Shown in pieces: positions 42,375 through 51,950 of a stretch of 64,000 nt of DNA. Source of the DNA: Rhodopseudomonas_A palustris_F. GTDB lineage: Bacteria > Pseudomonadota > Alphaproteobacteria > Rhizobiales > Xanthobacteraceae. The stretch is from the NCBI RefSeq assembly GCF_000013745.1, contig NC_007925.1, positions 682,001 to 746,000 on the forward strand. Direction: 5' to 3'. The notes beneath the pieces are model-generated. The model did no database searches and was not told the DNA's origin. It saw nothing but the letters and a program-made list of their open reading frames with translations. A program made the translations under genes and the position numbers. The stretch's first letter is position 1. Each line of letters opens with the position of its first letter.

Positions 42375-43685
42375 ATGATCGACATTCGGCGTTTTGAAGT
42401 CGTCGCGGTCGTTCAAGCGGCCCTGGATGGACTGGATGTCCTGGCCTCTGCTCGGTGTCTCGCCGTGGTGGCGTCGCTGCTGTTGGTGTGGGTGACGCTG
42501 GAGCCGTTTGAGGACTTGCGCATCGCGACCCTGCCGGGCGCGCCGGCCGGCAAATTGGCGTTCACCTATCTGGCGTTCGGCGCGCTGGCGCTGCTCACCG
42601 TGCTGCTGTCGGCCTCCGACAATATCCCGGCGCTGAAGTCGCTGTGGACGCCGCTCCACCTCTGCCTGCTCGGATGGATGGCGTTCAATATTGCGTTGTC
42701 GCAAAGCCCCGGCGTTTCGCTGCAGCGCTTCGTGCTGACCGCCAGCGTGATCTCGCTGGCGCTGATGATCCCGCTGTTGCCGCCCACGCAAGCCGCGTTC
42801 AAATGGTGCTTCGCGGTCGCCGCCTTGCTGCTTCTGGCGCTGTGTTATTTCGGCCTGGTGGCGGCGCCTGCGCTGGCGATCCATTCCGCCGCCGACGTCA
42901 CCGAACCCGATCTGGCGGGAGATTGGCGCGGCAGCTTCGCGCACAAGAACGCGGCCGCGGCGGTGATGGCGATCCTGGTCTATCTCGGGCTCTATCTCGC
43001 AACCAACGGGCTGCGTCTGTGGGGCGGATCGATCGCGGCCCTCGCCGCGCTGTTTCTGGTCGGCTCCGGCGGCAAGAGCGCGCTGGCGTTGTGCATCGGG
43101 GTCGGCCTGTTGGCCCAACTGATCGCGACCATCAGAAGCCTCTGGCTGAAGATGCTGGTCTGCCTGGTGCCGGTGGTGCTGATGAATCTGCTGAGCGTCG
43201 GCAGCGCGATCAACACCGGCCTGGCGGCCATCGTCGGGCTGCTTCCGATCGATACCAGCTTCACCGGGCGAACCGATATCTGGAAATATGCCTTCGCGGC
43301 ATTTCTCGATCACCCGTTCCGCGGCTATGGCTATGCGGCGTTCTGGGAGAACGCCAACCGCACCTCGGCCGAGGATCTCGGCTGGGCTTCCACCTCGCCG
43401 CACAGCCACAACAGTTATCTCGATCTGGCGCTCACCATCGGTTTGCCCGGGCTGGTGCTGGTGATCCTGGTGTTCGTCGTTGCGCCGTTGCGCAATTTCC
43501 ACGTCATCCAATCCGCGGACCGCAGCAGCGGACTGGCCCGGCTGTTCCTGGTGATCTGGATGTTCGGGGTTTACTTCGCCACCATGGAGACGTTCTTGCT
43601 CGACCGGCAGAATCCGACCTGGTTCAGCTTTGTGATCGCGGCCGCCGGCCTGCACTATCTGGCGAGGTTCGGCGTGAAAGCGTAG
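42375..43685 (+). CDS. O-antigen ligase / EPS polymerase family membrane protein
   Basis: A 436-residue polytopic protein with about ten to twelve helices. The large periplasmic loop near 305-365 has GRTDIWKYAFAAF and SPHSHNSYLDLALTIG, the signature of the WaaL/Wzy/ExoQ superfamily, where Arg and His contact the lipid-linked glycan. ATG 42375 begins MIDIRRFEVV. In a locus with flippase, Wzc-like co-polymerase and several glycosyltransferases, a Wzy-type polymerase role is more likely than lipid A ligation. Confidence 0.82.
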   Translation: MIDIRRFEVVAVVQAALDGLDVLASARCLAVVASLLLVWVTLEPFEDLRIATLPGAPAGKLAFTYLAFGALALLTVLLSASDNIPALKSLWTPLHLCLLGWMAFNIALSQSPGVSLQRFVLTASVISLALMIPLLPPTQAAFKWCFAVAALLLLALCYFGLVAAPALAIHSAADVTEPDLAGDWRGSFAHKNAAAAVMAILVYLGLYLATNGLRLWGGSIAALAALFLVGSGGKSALALCIGVGLLAQLIATIRSLWLKMLVCLVPVVLMNLLSVGSAINTGLAAIVGLLPIDTSFTGRTDIWKYAFAAFLDHPFRGYGYAAFWENANRTSAEDLGWASTSPHSHNSYLDLALTIGLPGLVLVILVFVVAPLRNFHVIQSADRSSGLARLFLVIWMFGVYFATMETFLLDRQNPTWFSFVIAAAGLHYLARFGVKA

Positions 43686-43701
43686 CGTGCCGCGCGCTAC
43701 G
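43681..43701. terminator. Hairpin between convergent genes
   Basis: CGTAGCG-TGCCGCG-CGCTACG, a perfect 7-bp stem that contains the stop codons of both the ligase gene and the converging glycosyltransferase gene. It may end transcription in both directions; there is no T-run. Confidence 0.45.
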
Positions 43702-44701
43702 TCATCGACACAGGGCGTCGCGCGACCTGGTCGTCGGCCACGCTCTTGGCGATGTCGTAATACTGCTGGGCGCGCTGTTCCAGCGTCAGCGATTGCAGAA
43801 CGTAGTCGCGCGGCGCGAACCCGCCGTTCTGGCTGCGGCGCCAGAATTCCGGCCATTGCGACCGAAAGGCCTCGATGTCCTTGAACGTCAGTCCGCAGCG
43901 CGCGTCCCAATAGGGCACCGAGGTGACCGGCTCGTAGACCACCTTGTGGGGGAAGTAGTTGGGATCCTGCCAGGCGCCGCCGCGATCCCAGGCGAAGATC
44001 GGCACGCCGCAGGACAGCGCCTGCTGATAGGCGATGCCTTGGCTTTCATGTTCGCACAGGAAGATCATGCTGCGGCAGCGCGCCAGCGCCTCGCGGAAAT
44101 CATCCTCCTCATAGGAGCCGTAGCGCAGTTCCAGCACCGAGCGGCCCTCGGCCTCGAGCCGGGCGCGGATCGGATCGATCAGAGCCGGCGCGATGCGGTC
44201 GTGCTCCCAGCGCACCTTGTCGTACAGCAGGACGTCGACCGACTTTCGATCCTGCGGCGAGGGCGCCCACAACTCGGTGTCGATCCCCACCGGCCAGCTT
44301 TTGACCTGCTTCCAATACGGCCGGCACATGTCGACGTACCAATCGCCGGGAACCAGCACCATCTTGATCGGCAGCCTGTCGAACAAGCCCGGCGCGTCCA
44401 CCGGATGATCATAGCCGGCGACGCCGAGCAGGATCGGATTCTTCCACGCGATCTTGTCCAGCAGGAACCGACGCCCGATGATGCAGGCGAGTTCGTTCGG
44501 ATGTTTCTGAATGTATCTGTAGTCGTTGACGCGGTAGCGGATGCCCAACCGGTCGAGCCCGGCGCACAGATTGAGGAAGACGCGGGTGTGGCCGGCCGGT
44601 TGCGGTTTGCCGAGCAGAAGGTGGCGCAACAACGATCGGACATGGCGATCGCCCGGGAACCAGCGATCGTCCTTTTCCTCGTAAAACAGATTCAGGATCA
44701 T
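43697..44701 (-). CDS. GT-B fold glycosyltransferase
   Basis: A 334-residue protein with two Rossmann-like halves. The C-terminal half has KSVDVLLYDKVRWEHDR, a helix, then IFLCEHESQGIAYQQALSCGVPIFAWD, the acidic/glycine motif that binds the donor sugar nucleotide in GT4-like enzymes (Glu in EHESQG). No signal peptide. It stands alone on the minus strand inside the exopolysaccharide locus and presumably adds one sugar of the repeat unit. Donor and linkage are unknown. Confidence 0.75.
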   Translation of the reverse strand: MILNLFYEEKDDRWFPGDRHVRSLLRHLLLGKPQPAGHTRVFLNLCAGLDRLGIRYRVNDYRYIQKHPNELACIIGRRFLLDKIAWKNPILLGVAGYDHPVDAPGLFDRLPIKMVLVPGDWYVDMCRPYWKQVKSWPVGIDTELWAPSPQDRKSVDVLLYDKVRWEHDRIAPALIDPIRARLEAEGRSVLELRYGSYEEDDFREALARCRSMIFLCEHESQGIAYQQALSCGVPIFAWDRGGAWQDPNYFPHKVVYEPVTSVPYWDARCGLTFKDIEAFRSQWPEFWRRSQNGGFAPRDYVLQSLTLEQRAQQYYDIAKSVADDQVARRPVSMT

Positions 44702-45108
44702 GGGGGCAGGACTGTCCTTCCACCGCCGATATACGCACTGTCTCCGACAGTTCGCTAAAACTCTTAACTGCAGAATGAGCGAGCGGTTAACGTGTTTGCG
44801 GATTCGGCGGAGGTGCGATTAGTCAATCCGCATGGTTTCCGTGGCAGGCTGGGGTATTGCCGCTGCACATGGTTAAGCTCGTGGCTGCAGGTTAAGCGTT
44901 AACGACGGCGCGCGAATTGGTTTTATGTCGGAGCCTCGGCTCGTTAAAATGCGAGCTATCGCAGCGGGCGGCCTCGGTCCGTGTGGCGAGGGCGGGTTCG
45001 TTCAGGCCGCCTCGGATGTTCAGAGCAGCGGTGAACAGCGATGAGCAGGCGGCGGACCGGCGAACCCCATAACCGCTCGCGCGGGTCGGCAAACCGCATC
45101 GGGGCGAC
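44702..45108. other. Divergent promoter region with repeated TTAAC motifs
   Basis: It lies between the minus-strand glycosyltransferase and the flippase. It holds ACTGTC-TCC-GACAGT (44737-44751), GGTTAA at 44785-44790, GCACATGGTTAA at 44865-44876 and GTTAAGCGTTAAC at 44891-44903. TTAACCAT, read on the minus strand at 44869-44876, equals a CtrA half-site. No gene is seen. Confidence 0.55.
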
Positions 45109-46539
45109 ATGCTGAATCGGTATTTTTCCATCTATCTGGGCGCGCATCTGGTGCCGGCGGTGATCGGCTTCATCGCCATCACCGCCTATACCCGGCTGCT
45201 CAACCCGGCGGAATACGGCGTCTACGTGGTCGGCATGAGCATCGCCGGAATCGTCGGCGCGGTGTTCTTCGTCTGGATCCGGCTGTCGGTGTCGCGCTAT
45301 CAGGCGAGTTCGGCCGACGTCGATTTCCGCGGCACCGCGATGGTCGCCTACGGCCTGACGCTGGCGGCGATGGGCTGCGTCGCGCCTGCGGCGATTCTGC
45401 TGCTCAGCCCGGACGTCAACGTCTACCTGTTGGTCGGCGGCGTGTTCACCGCCTTGGCGGTCGGCGCCTTCGACATCGCCCAGGAGTTCGCCCGCGCCAC
45501 GTTGCGGCCCTATCGCTATGCGGCGATCGGCATCACCCGAGCCGTGCTCGGTCTGGCGCTGGGTTGGCTGGCGATCGAACTCGGCTGGGGCGGCCTCGGG
45601 CTGCTCTGCGCGGTCGGCTTGAGCTTCCTGATCGGCGCCGTGTTGAACGCGATCGACGGCAAGGCACCGCGGATCAGCCGCTATCGGCGTGACCAGTTGA
45701 TGCAGTTCGCGCGCTACGGGTTGCCGTTGTCGCTCGGCGGCCTGTCGATGGCGCTGTACAGCACCAGCGACCGGCTGGTCGTCGCCTATCTGCTGGGGCC
45801 GGATGCCGCGGGAAAATTCGGCGTCGCGGCCGATCTTCCGCGCCAGTTCATGGTGATGCTGGCCTCCAGCGTCGCCGCGGCGACCTTTCCGATCGTGTTC
45901 CGGACGTTCAGCGGCGAGGGCCTCGCCGCGACCCGCGAGCGGTTGAATGAGAACATCGAATTGCTGCTCGCCGTGATCCTGCCGGTCGCGGTGTGGCTGG
46001 CGTTGGCCGCCGACCAGGTGGCAGGGACGCTGGTCGGGCAGGACTTCCGCGCCAGCGTGACGCTGCTGCTGCCGATCGTCGCGCTGGCGCGGGTGCTCGG
46101 TGTGATCAATCAGTTCTATCTGCAGATCAGCTTCCAGCTGGCCGAACGGCCGATGCTGCCGGTGATCCAGTCGATCATCACGCTGGTGCTGAGCATCACC
46201 TTGATGTTCCCGCTGGTCGCGGCGTTCGATCTGCTGGGGGCGGCCTATGCGACGCTGGTCACCGAGGCGGCCGGCGTGGTGATCACCATCGTTTTGACGC
46301 GCAAGGCGTTCGTGCTGCCGTTCGAGCCGCGCCGGCTGGCCGGAGTGCTGCTGGCCTCGGCGGTGATGGGCGTCGCGATCTACGCCACCCGGAGCGCGGT
46401 GGGCGGCACCGGACTGATTTCGCTGATGACGGTGAGCGCCGCGGGCGGGGTGGCCTATGCCGCCGCCGCCTGGCTGCTCAACGTGGTGCGAATCAGGACC
46501 TCGATGTCGTCGTTTCTCCGGCTGCGGATGGCGCACTGA
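45109..46539 (+). CDS. Polysaccharide flippase (Wzx/PST family)
   Basis: A 476-residue MOP-superfamily membrane protein with about fourteen helices. The N-terminus YLGAHLVPAVIGFIAITAYTRLLNPAEYGVY is characteristic of oligosaccharide flippases. It would move undecaprenyl-linked repeat units across the inner membrane for the Wzy-type polymerase at 42375. It opens a plus-strand operon: its TGA overlaps the ATG of the GH10 gene, and the next two glycosyltransferase genes overlap in turn. Confidence 0.88.
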   Translation: MLNRYFSIYLGAHLVPAVIGFIAITAYTRLLNPAEYGVYVVGMSIAGIVGAVFFVWIRLSVSRYQASSADVDFRGTAMVAYGLTLAAMGCVAPAAILLLSPDVNVYLLVGGVFTALAVGAFDIAQEFARATLRPYRYAAIGITRAVLGLALGWLAIELGWGGLGLLCAVGLSFLIGAVLNAIDGKAPRISRYRRDQLMQFARYGLPLSLGGLSMALYSTSDRLVVAYLLGPDAAGKFGVAADLPRQFMVMLASSVAAATFPIVFRTFSGEGLAATRERLNENIELLLAVILPVAVWLALAADQVAGTLVGQDFRASVTLLLPIVALARVLGVINQFYLQISFQLAERPMLPVIQSIITLVLSITLMFPLVAAFDLLGAAYATLVTEAAGVVITIVLTRKAFVLPFEPRRLAGVLLASAVMGVAIYATRSAVGGTGLISLMTVSAAGGVAYAAAAWLLNVVRIRTSMSSFLRLRMAH

Positions 46540-47645
46540 TGACGGCGCCACGGCACATCCCGACCTCCTCGAAGCGCGGTGTAACACGCCGGCAATTGCT
46601 GCGGACCGCGCCGGCCGCAGCGCTGCTTGCGCTGGCGTCGCCCGGCGCGCGCGCGGCCGCCATCCGCCCGCGTCGCAAGATCCCCTATGGCGCAGCGGTC
46701 GCGCTCGACGATCTGCGCGGCGATCCGCGGCTCGGCGCCGCGCTCGCCGGCACTTGCAGCCAGATCGTGCCGGTGAGCGAATTGAAATGGAGCGAGCTGC
46801 GGCCGGCGCCGGGGCAATTTGCCTTCGAGAAGGCCGATGCGCTCGCCGGCTTCGCGGCCGACAACGGCCTTGCGATGCGCGGCCATACGCTGGTCTGGTA
46901 CGCCGCCTTGCCGGACTGGACGAAGGAGATCGACAGCGAAGCCGCCGCCGAACGCGCGCTGCGCGAGCACATCGAGACCGTGGTGTCGCGCTATCGCGGC
47001 CGGATCCGCTCCTGGGACGTGGTGAACGAGGTGATCCCCGACGAGGCCCATCAGCCCACCGACCGCCGGCCATCGCTGTGGTCGCGCTATCTCGGCGAGC
47101 GCTACATCCCGTTGGCGTTCCGGATCGCCGCGGAAGCGGATCCCAAGGCGCAGCTGGTGCTCAACGACTACGACATCGAATTCGGCGACCCGCGCTGCCG
47201 CCGCAAGCGCGCGGCGTTTCGTCATTTGATCCGGCAGTTGCAGGACGCCGATGTGCCGATCCATGCGGTCGGGCTGCAATGTCATCTGCACGGCGAGATG
47301 GCGGTCGATCGCGCCGGGCTCGAGAGCTTCGTGGCCGAGTTGCACGGCAACGGTCTCAAATGCCTGGTGACCGAACTCGACGTGATGGATCAGCATTTGC
47401 CGGCGCCGGTGCAACGCCGCGACGCGCTGGTCGCCGCGCAGGTCGGCGAGCTGCTCGCCGCGGTGACCGCGCCGGGGCCGCTCGACGCTTTGCTGACCTG
47501 GGGCATTTCCGACCGTTACAGCTGGATTCCCTATGCGGCGCCGCGCGCCGATAAGCGGCCCAACCGGCCGCTGCCGCTCGATCGCGAATTCCAGCGCAAG
47601 CCGTTCATGGACGTCATCGATCAATTCACCGGCAGGGAGGCATGA
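46539..47645 (+). CDS. Tat-exported GH10 family glycosidase (endo-1,4-beta-xylanase-like)
   Basis: A 368-residue protein with a Tat signal (TRRQLLRTAPAAALLALA, 17-34, cleavage near ARA). A single GH10 TIM barrel follows: acid/base Glu164 in WDVVNE and nucleophile Glu279 in VTELD, with GHTLVW (115-120) also conserved. There is no carbohydrate-binding module. The ATG overlaps the flippase stop (ATGA) and its own stop overlaps the next gene, so it is part of polysaccharide assembly. I infer trimming or release of the exported polymer, or a beta-1,4-linked backbone, rather than xylan feeding. Confidence 0.88.
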   Translation: MTAPRHIPTSSKRGVTRRQLLRTAPAAALLALASPGARAAAIRPRRKIPYGAAVALDDLRGDPRLGAALAGTCSQIVPVSELKWSELRPAPGQFAFEKADALAGFAADNGLAMRGHTLVWYAALPDWTKEIDSEAAAERALREHIETVVSRYRGRIRSWDVVNEVIPDEAHQPTDRRPSLWSRYLGERYIPLAFRIAAEADPKAQLVLNDYDIEFGDPRCRRKRAAFRHLIRQLQDADVPIHAVGLQCHLHGEMAVDRAGLESFVAELHGNGLKCLVTELDVMDQHLPAPVQRRDALVAAQVGELLAAVTAPGPLDALLTWGISDRYSWIPYAAPRADKRPNRPLPLDREFQRKPFMDVIDQFTGREA

Positions 47646-48676
47646 CCATGCAAGTCCGCACTGCGCTTCAGATCAATCTGCATCCTCTCGACGAGCGTCA
47701 TGCCGTGCACACCTTGCCGCATCAGCTCGAGGTGTGGGGCGGCCAGGTCGACCGCGTCGTGCTGACGGTCGACACCAAACAGAGCGCCAGCGGCCGTTAC
47801 GGCGGCGACGCCTATGAGGACAGCCGCGGGCGGCTGTTCGGACTGCTCGAAACCATCGCCAACCAGGCCTCGAACGTCGAGATCGTCGAGGTCGACTACG
47901 CGCCGGCGGCACTGGAGGCGGTGCGGCAGCGCTATTTCGCGTCCTCCGCGGCCCATCCGGAAAAGGCCTTCGACGGTGGCCCGTTCCACGCCTATTTCTA
48001 CGGCCTGCTGCGATCCCGCGCCGACTACGTGGTCCACATGGACAGCGACATGTTGTTCGGCGGCGGCAGCCAGGCTTGGCTCGATGAGGCGATCGGCTGG
48101 CTGCAGCGCACCCCGGATGCGCTGTTCGCCGGTCCGTTGCCCGGTCCGCCGCGGGCCGACGGCACGCTGCCGGATCTGCACCGCTCGTTTCCCGGGCTGG
48201 CCTGCGTTGAGCCGCCGCAACGGCTCGAGGCCGATTATCCCGCCTATCGCTTCGAGAGCGTCAGCACCCGCATTTTCGTGCTGGACCAGGGCCGGTTCGA
48301 CGCCGCGGTCGGCGCGCTGGATCTGGTCCGTCCGAATTTCAAGCGGCGGCTGCGGGCAAGGCTATTTCACCAGTCGCCGCTGTCGATGCCCGCCGAGGAA
48401 GTCATCACCGCGGCGATGATGCGAAAGCGGCTCGCCCGCATCGACTTCCTAGGATCCGGCGCCGGGATGTATTCGCTGCATCCGCCGTTCCGCTCCGAGA
48501 AATTCTACCGCGAATTGCCGAACCTGATCGGCCGGATCGTCGCCGGCGCGATTCCCGACGCCCAGCGAGGCGACTATGACATCAATTCAAGCCTATTCGA
48601 CTGGAGCGAAGCGCTTCGCCAAAAGACCAAGGCCCGACGCCTCGTCCGCGCCGCCCGTGCCCTGCTCCCGAGTTGA
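47642..48676 (+). CDS. GT-A fold glycosyltransferase
   Basis: A 344-residue cytoplasmic protein. The central motif VVHMDSDMLFGGG (about 130-142) carries the DxD metal/nucleotide site of a GT-A enzyme, and the N-terminal strand LQINLHPLDERHAVHTLPHQL is part of the Rossmann half. Its ATG overlaps the GH10 stop (ATGA). No close family is recognised, so donor and acceptor remain unknown. The 3' end overlaps the next glycosyltransferase frame by about 100 bases. Confidence 0.7.
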   Translation: MTMQVRTALQINLHPLDERHAVHTLPHQLEVWGGQVDRVVLTVDTKQSASGRYGGDAYEDSRGRLFGLLETIANQASNVEIVEVDYAPAALEAVRQRYFASSAAHPEKAFDGGPFHAYFYGLLRSRADYVVHMDSDMLFGGGSQAWLDEAIGWLQRTPDALFAGPLPGPPRADGTLPDLHRSFPGLACVEPPQRLEADYPAYRFESVSTRIFVLDQGRFDAAVGALDLVRPNFKRRLRARLFHQSPLSMPAEEVITAAMMRKRLARIDFLGSGAGMYSLHPPFRSEKFYRELPNLIGRIVAGAIPDAQRGDYDINSSLFDWSEALRQKTKARRLVRAARALLPS

Positions 48677-49625
48677 CGACGCTCCGCTGGCCCGGCCGGC
48701 GGGCGCCGTGACCGGCAAGCCCGCCACGGTGTCGGTGGTGATGCCGGCCAAGAATGCCGCCGCGCATATCGGCGAGGCGATCGCCAGCGTATTGCTGCAG
48801 GGGCACGGCGTCGAAGACCTGATCGTGATCGATGATGGCTCGACCGACGCCACGCGGGTGATCGTGGGCGGCTTTGACGACCCCCGGGTGCGGCTGCTGA
48901 GCAATCCTGGCCGCGGCGTTTCGAGCGCGCGCAACCACGGCGCCAGTGCGGCCGGCGGCGATTGGCTGATGTTTCTCGACAGCGACGACCGGCTGCGTCC
49001 GGGCGCGATCGCCACGTTGTTGCAGGCGGCGAATGCCGCGCAACGCGCCGTGGCGATCTATGGCGATTACGACCGTATCGACGGCAACGGCGCGCCGATC
49101 GGCCGGCGGGGCTGGCTGCAGCGCCGCAGCAAGCCGTCGGGCGAGGTGTTGCAACGGCTTGCCGCCGGCAACTTCATCGTCAACGGCGGGGTGATGATCG
49201 TGCGCGCCGACGCGTTCGCGGCGGTCGGCGGTTTCGACGCGGCGCTGAAATACTGCGAGGATTGGCATTGCTGGTGCCGGCTCGCCGCGCTCGGCGAATT
49301 CCAGGCGGTGAAGCATCAGCTGCTGGATTACCGCGTCCACGGCGACAGCACCATGAGCCCGTCGATCCGCTCGCCGGCGGACTTTCTGCCGGCGGTGGAT
49401 CGGGTGTTTGGCGACGCGATCATCCTCGCCAAGCTGCCGCCAGCTTCGATGTCCGGGTTGCGCCGCGCCGCAGAGATTCACATGATGACTTATGCGGCGA
49501 CCCAAGCGGTCCGGTTCGGCCGTTATCGCCAGGCCGGGCGCTATGCGCTCGCCGCGATCCGCCGCTCGCCGCGTGCCACGCCGGCGGTGGCCCTGCGATT
49601 AGGCCTCGCCTGGCTGCGCATTTGA
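48576..49625 (+). CDS. Family 2 glycosyltransferase
   Basis: A GT2 enzyme: VSVVMPAKNAAAHIGEAIAS (donor-binding strand), DLIVIDDGSTDAT (about 82-94), FLDSDDRLRPGA with the DSD metal site, and a C-terminal KYCEDWHCWCRLA (ED catalytic base). Starting at ATG 48576 (GAGG five bases upstream) it has 349 residues and overlaps the previous gene by 101 bases. A GTG at 48708 just before the conserved domain would avoid the overlap but lacks a ribosome site. It adds a sugar to the lipid-linked repeat unit. Confidence 0.85.
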   Translation: MTSIQAYSTGAKRFAKRPRPDASSAPPVPCSRVDDAPLARPAGAVTGKPATVSVVMPAKNAAAHIGEAIASVLLQGHGVEDLIVIDDGSTDATRVIVGGFDDPRVRLLSNPGRGVSSARNHGASAAGGDWLMFLDSDDRLRPGAIATLLQAANAAQRAVAIYGDYDRIDGNGAPIGRRGWLQRRSKPSGEVLQRLAAGNFIVNGGVMIVRADAFAAVGGFDAALKYCEDWHCWCRLAALGEFQAVKHQLLDYRVHGDSTMSPSIRSPADFLPAVDRVFGDAIILAKLPPASMSGLRRAAEIHMMTYAATQAVRFGRYRQAGRYALAAIRRSPRATPAVALRLGLAWLRI

Positions 49626-49666
49626 AGCGGCGATGACCGCGGCGCCAAACCGTTGACGCGGCAGGC

Positions 49667-50593
49667 TCAGCGATATTCTTCGTACAACACGTTGAATTCC
49701 GCGGCGAGCCGGCCGACGCCGCGGGCCGCCACCTTCAGGCTGCCGATCATCGCGCAACGGCCGCGTAGCAGCGCGAACGGTGCCAGCGCAACGCCGTAGC
49801 CGAACAACCCGGCGCCCTTGACCCAGCGCAGCACGGCATCGCGCGGGCCGCGCGCCGCCACCCGGTCGGTCCGGGTGTTGTCGGAGCCGATCCGGAACGC
49901 CCGCAGCAGCAACCAGGACACCGTCATCCGCGATTTCGGCGTGGTTTCGAACACCTCGGCGCGGTCCGCCCAGGCGAATGAGCGTCCGTCGCGGGCGCAG
50001 CGCTTGAAGAAATCCAGGTCGCTGCCGCCGGTGAAGGCGAAGGCGTGGGAGAACGGCTCGTCGAGATAGTGTTCGAGCGTGGCGCGGCGGATCAGCATGT
50101 TGCCGGCGCCGTAGATCATCGGCACCGGGCCGGTCGGATAGCGCTGCGGCGCGTAGAGTTGGCCGCGCGCCAGCCAATGCGCGGGATCGTCGAACACCGG
50201 GAACACCGGGCCGCCGACGATGTCGACCTGGTATTGCACGGCGACAGCGATCATCTCGGTCAGCCAGCCTGGCGACGGATATTCGTCGTCGTCGAGCACT
50301 GCGACATAATCGGTGCCCGGGGTGCGGCAGGCGGCGGCAAAACCGGTGTTGTAGGCGTAGGTGTGACCGCGGCGCGGTTCCACGAGGCATGCGATCGGAA
50401 ACGGGAACCCCGGGGCGATCTCGTGCACCACCGCCTCGCCGGCGCGACGCTCGCCGTCATTATCGACCACGGTGATGCTGAGCGGCCCCTGGTAGTCCAG
50501 CGCGGCAAGATGCGACAGCAACTTCCGCAAGCCGTCGGGACGACGGAACGTCGGAATGCAAAGGCTCACCGCGGGTCGGACGGGGGGCGTCAT
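49667..50593 (-). CDS. Family 2 glycosyltransferase
   Basis: A 308-residue GT2 protein. VSLCIPTFRRPDGLRKLLSHL and ITVVDNDGERRAGEA form the nucleotide-binding half, VAVLDDDEYPSPGWL (about 98-112) holds the DxD site, and FTGGSDLDFFKRC is the acceptor/base region. It is on the minus strand, convergent with the preceding GT2 gene. It resembles rhamnosyl- or glucosyl-type EPS transferases but the sugar cannot be named. Confidence 0.85.
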   Translation of the reverse strand: MTPPVRPAVSLCIPTFRRPDGLRKLLSHLAALDYQGPLSITVVDNDGERRAGEAVVHEIAPGFPFPIACLVEPRRGHTYAYNTGFAAACRTPGTDYVAVLDDDEYPSPGWLTEMIAVAVQYQVDIVGGPVFPVFDDPAHWLARGQLYAPQRYPTGPVPMIYGAGNMLIRRATLEHYLDEPFSHAFAFTGGSDLDFFKRCARDGRSFAWADRAEVFETTPKSRMTVSWLLLRAFRIGSDNTRTDRVAARGPRDAVLRWVKGAGLFGYGVALAPFALLRGRCAMIGSLKVAARGVGRLAAEFNVLYEEYR

Positions 50594-50723
50594 CTGCGGG
50601 CTCGACAGTTGGGAGACATGGCCGAAAGATAGGTTGCGCGTCGTGGTCGGTCAAAACCATCCTGAGAGTGCAGTTAATACAACTTGTTGCCGTCGCGATG
50701 CGGCGCCGCGTGCGCCGCTGCGG

Positions 50724-51950
50724 TCAGGTAGCCGGCGGCCGGCGCAGCATGCGGCGCACCAGCGCCTTGGCCTTCGGGTGGCGGGCGGCGAAGGCGCGCA
50801 GCCGGCGCTTCGCCGTCACTTCAGCGGTGATCAGCAGGCCGGCCGGCGAGAGCGCCTGACGGATTTCGTACAGCCGGCGCTGATCGCCGCCGAACCGGGT
50901 TTTGTATTGCAGCGCGCCGACGCTGAGATCGAAGTTGTGAAAGCCCTCGCGGTCGGCCCATTCGCAGCATTTCACCATCGCGACCAGCCCGGGCGACAGT
51001 TTGCGCCACCGCTCCTCCGTGGTCATCGAAGGCACCACCACCGTCAGCGCATTGCGATGCACGAGCGAATAGACCACGGCGATCGGCTCAGCATCGGAGG
51101 ACAGCACGAACACCCGGACCGAGCCGTCCGCCAGCCCATCCTGCGCGAGTTGCCGGTAGAACGCGATGAATCCGCGGTCGTCGAGCAGGTCATGGCGTCC
51201 CAGCGCGTGGGACCGAACCAGCCGATGCGCGACCATCAGGTCGAGCGCTTGCTGCAGCGCGGCTGCGGTGTCTGCCAATTCCAGTTGGATGTTGCCCCAG
51301 TTCTCCGGCTTTCGGCACAGCCGGTTGGCCTTTCGCACCACCGAATAACTCTGCAGATCCACCAAGTGGGCGCCATCCGCCGCGCGCATCCGCAAGGTCG
51401 TCGCAAAGTCGTTGGTCGGCCGTGCCGACGGCAGCTTGGCGAGCGGATTGGGATAGCCGAAGATCTCAGCGGGGATCTTCTCGATCGAGAGCGCGCCGAC
51501 CGGCTTCAGCGCGCCGCAAATCTCGCGCCAAAGCTCGTCAAACTCCACCGCGCTGAATTCAAGGCCGGGACGGATCAACGGGGCGAAATAGTCGCACAGC
51601 CCGAGATCGAGCGCCTCGATGACCGACACGCCGTGGCGGCGGGTCCGCATCAGCGACGCGACCAGCACGATCGCGCCGCAGCTGGTGTCGCGCACCCCGA
51701 CCAGGATCGGTTCCACCGCTCGCTGCGGCACGATGTTGGCGAGCAGCGCCTGGATGTAGGACAGGCGCTGGAACGCCGTGGCCGTCGCCGATTGCTCGAA
51801 CGATTTCCAGGTGTGGCGAAACTCGGCGTTGCTGAAATCCGAATGCAGTTCCACCCTGAAACATGATCGGCGCTTGGCGCTCAGGGCAGGCAGCTTCGCC
51901 GGCGCTACGCTTGACCGATCGGCGGCCGGGGCGAAGAAAGTTCTGTTCAT
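50724..51950 (-). CDS. GNAT-family acetyltransferase, CelD/BioF2 type
   Basis: A 408-residue tandem-GNAT protein, second of this type in the locus. The C-terminal GNAT half has LSPGLVAMVKCCEWADREGFHNFDLSVGALQYKTRFGGDQ, the usual signature. ATG 51950 (MNRTFFAPAADRSS) has only a weak AGGTT upstream; the open frame continues 64 codons further without a better start. Such proteins are common in rhizobial exopolysaccharide regions and may acylate the polymer or a precursor. Confidence 0.7.
   Translation of the reverse strand: MNRTFFAPAADRSSVAPAKLPALSAKRRSCFRVELHSDFSNAEFRHTWKSFEQSATATAFQRLSYIQALLANIVPQRAVEPILVGVRDTSCGAIVLVASLMRTRRHGVSVIEALDLGLCDYFAPLIRPGLEFSAVEFDELWREICGALKPVGALSIEKIPAEIFGYPNPLAKLPSARPTNDFATTLRMRAADGAHLVDLQSYSVVRKANRLCRKPENWGNIQLELADTAAALQQALDLMVAHRLVRSHALGRHDLLDDRGFIAFYRQLAQDGLADGSVRVFVLSSDAEPIAVVYSLVHRNALTVVVPSMTTEERWRKLSPGLVAMVKCCEWADREGFHNFDLSVGALQYKTRFGGDQRRLYEIRQALSPAGLLITAEVTAKRRLRAFAARHPKAKALVRRMLRRPPAT

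Noticed and set aside
42186..43910. 574-codon minus-strand frame opposite the O-antigen ligase
   Set aside because: Gln/Arg-rich shadow frame; the plus strand encodes a clear polytopic membrane protein.
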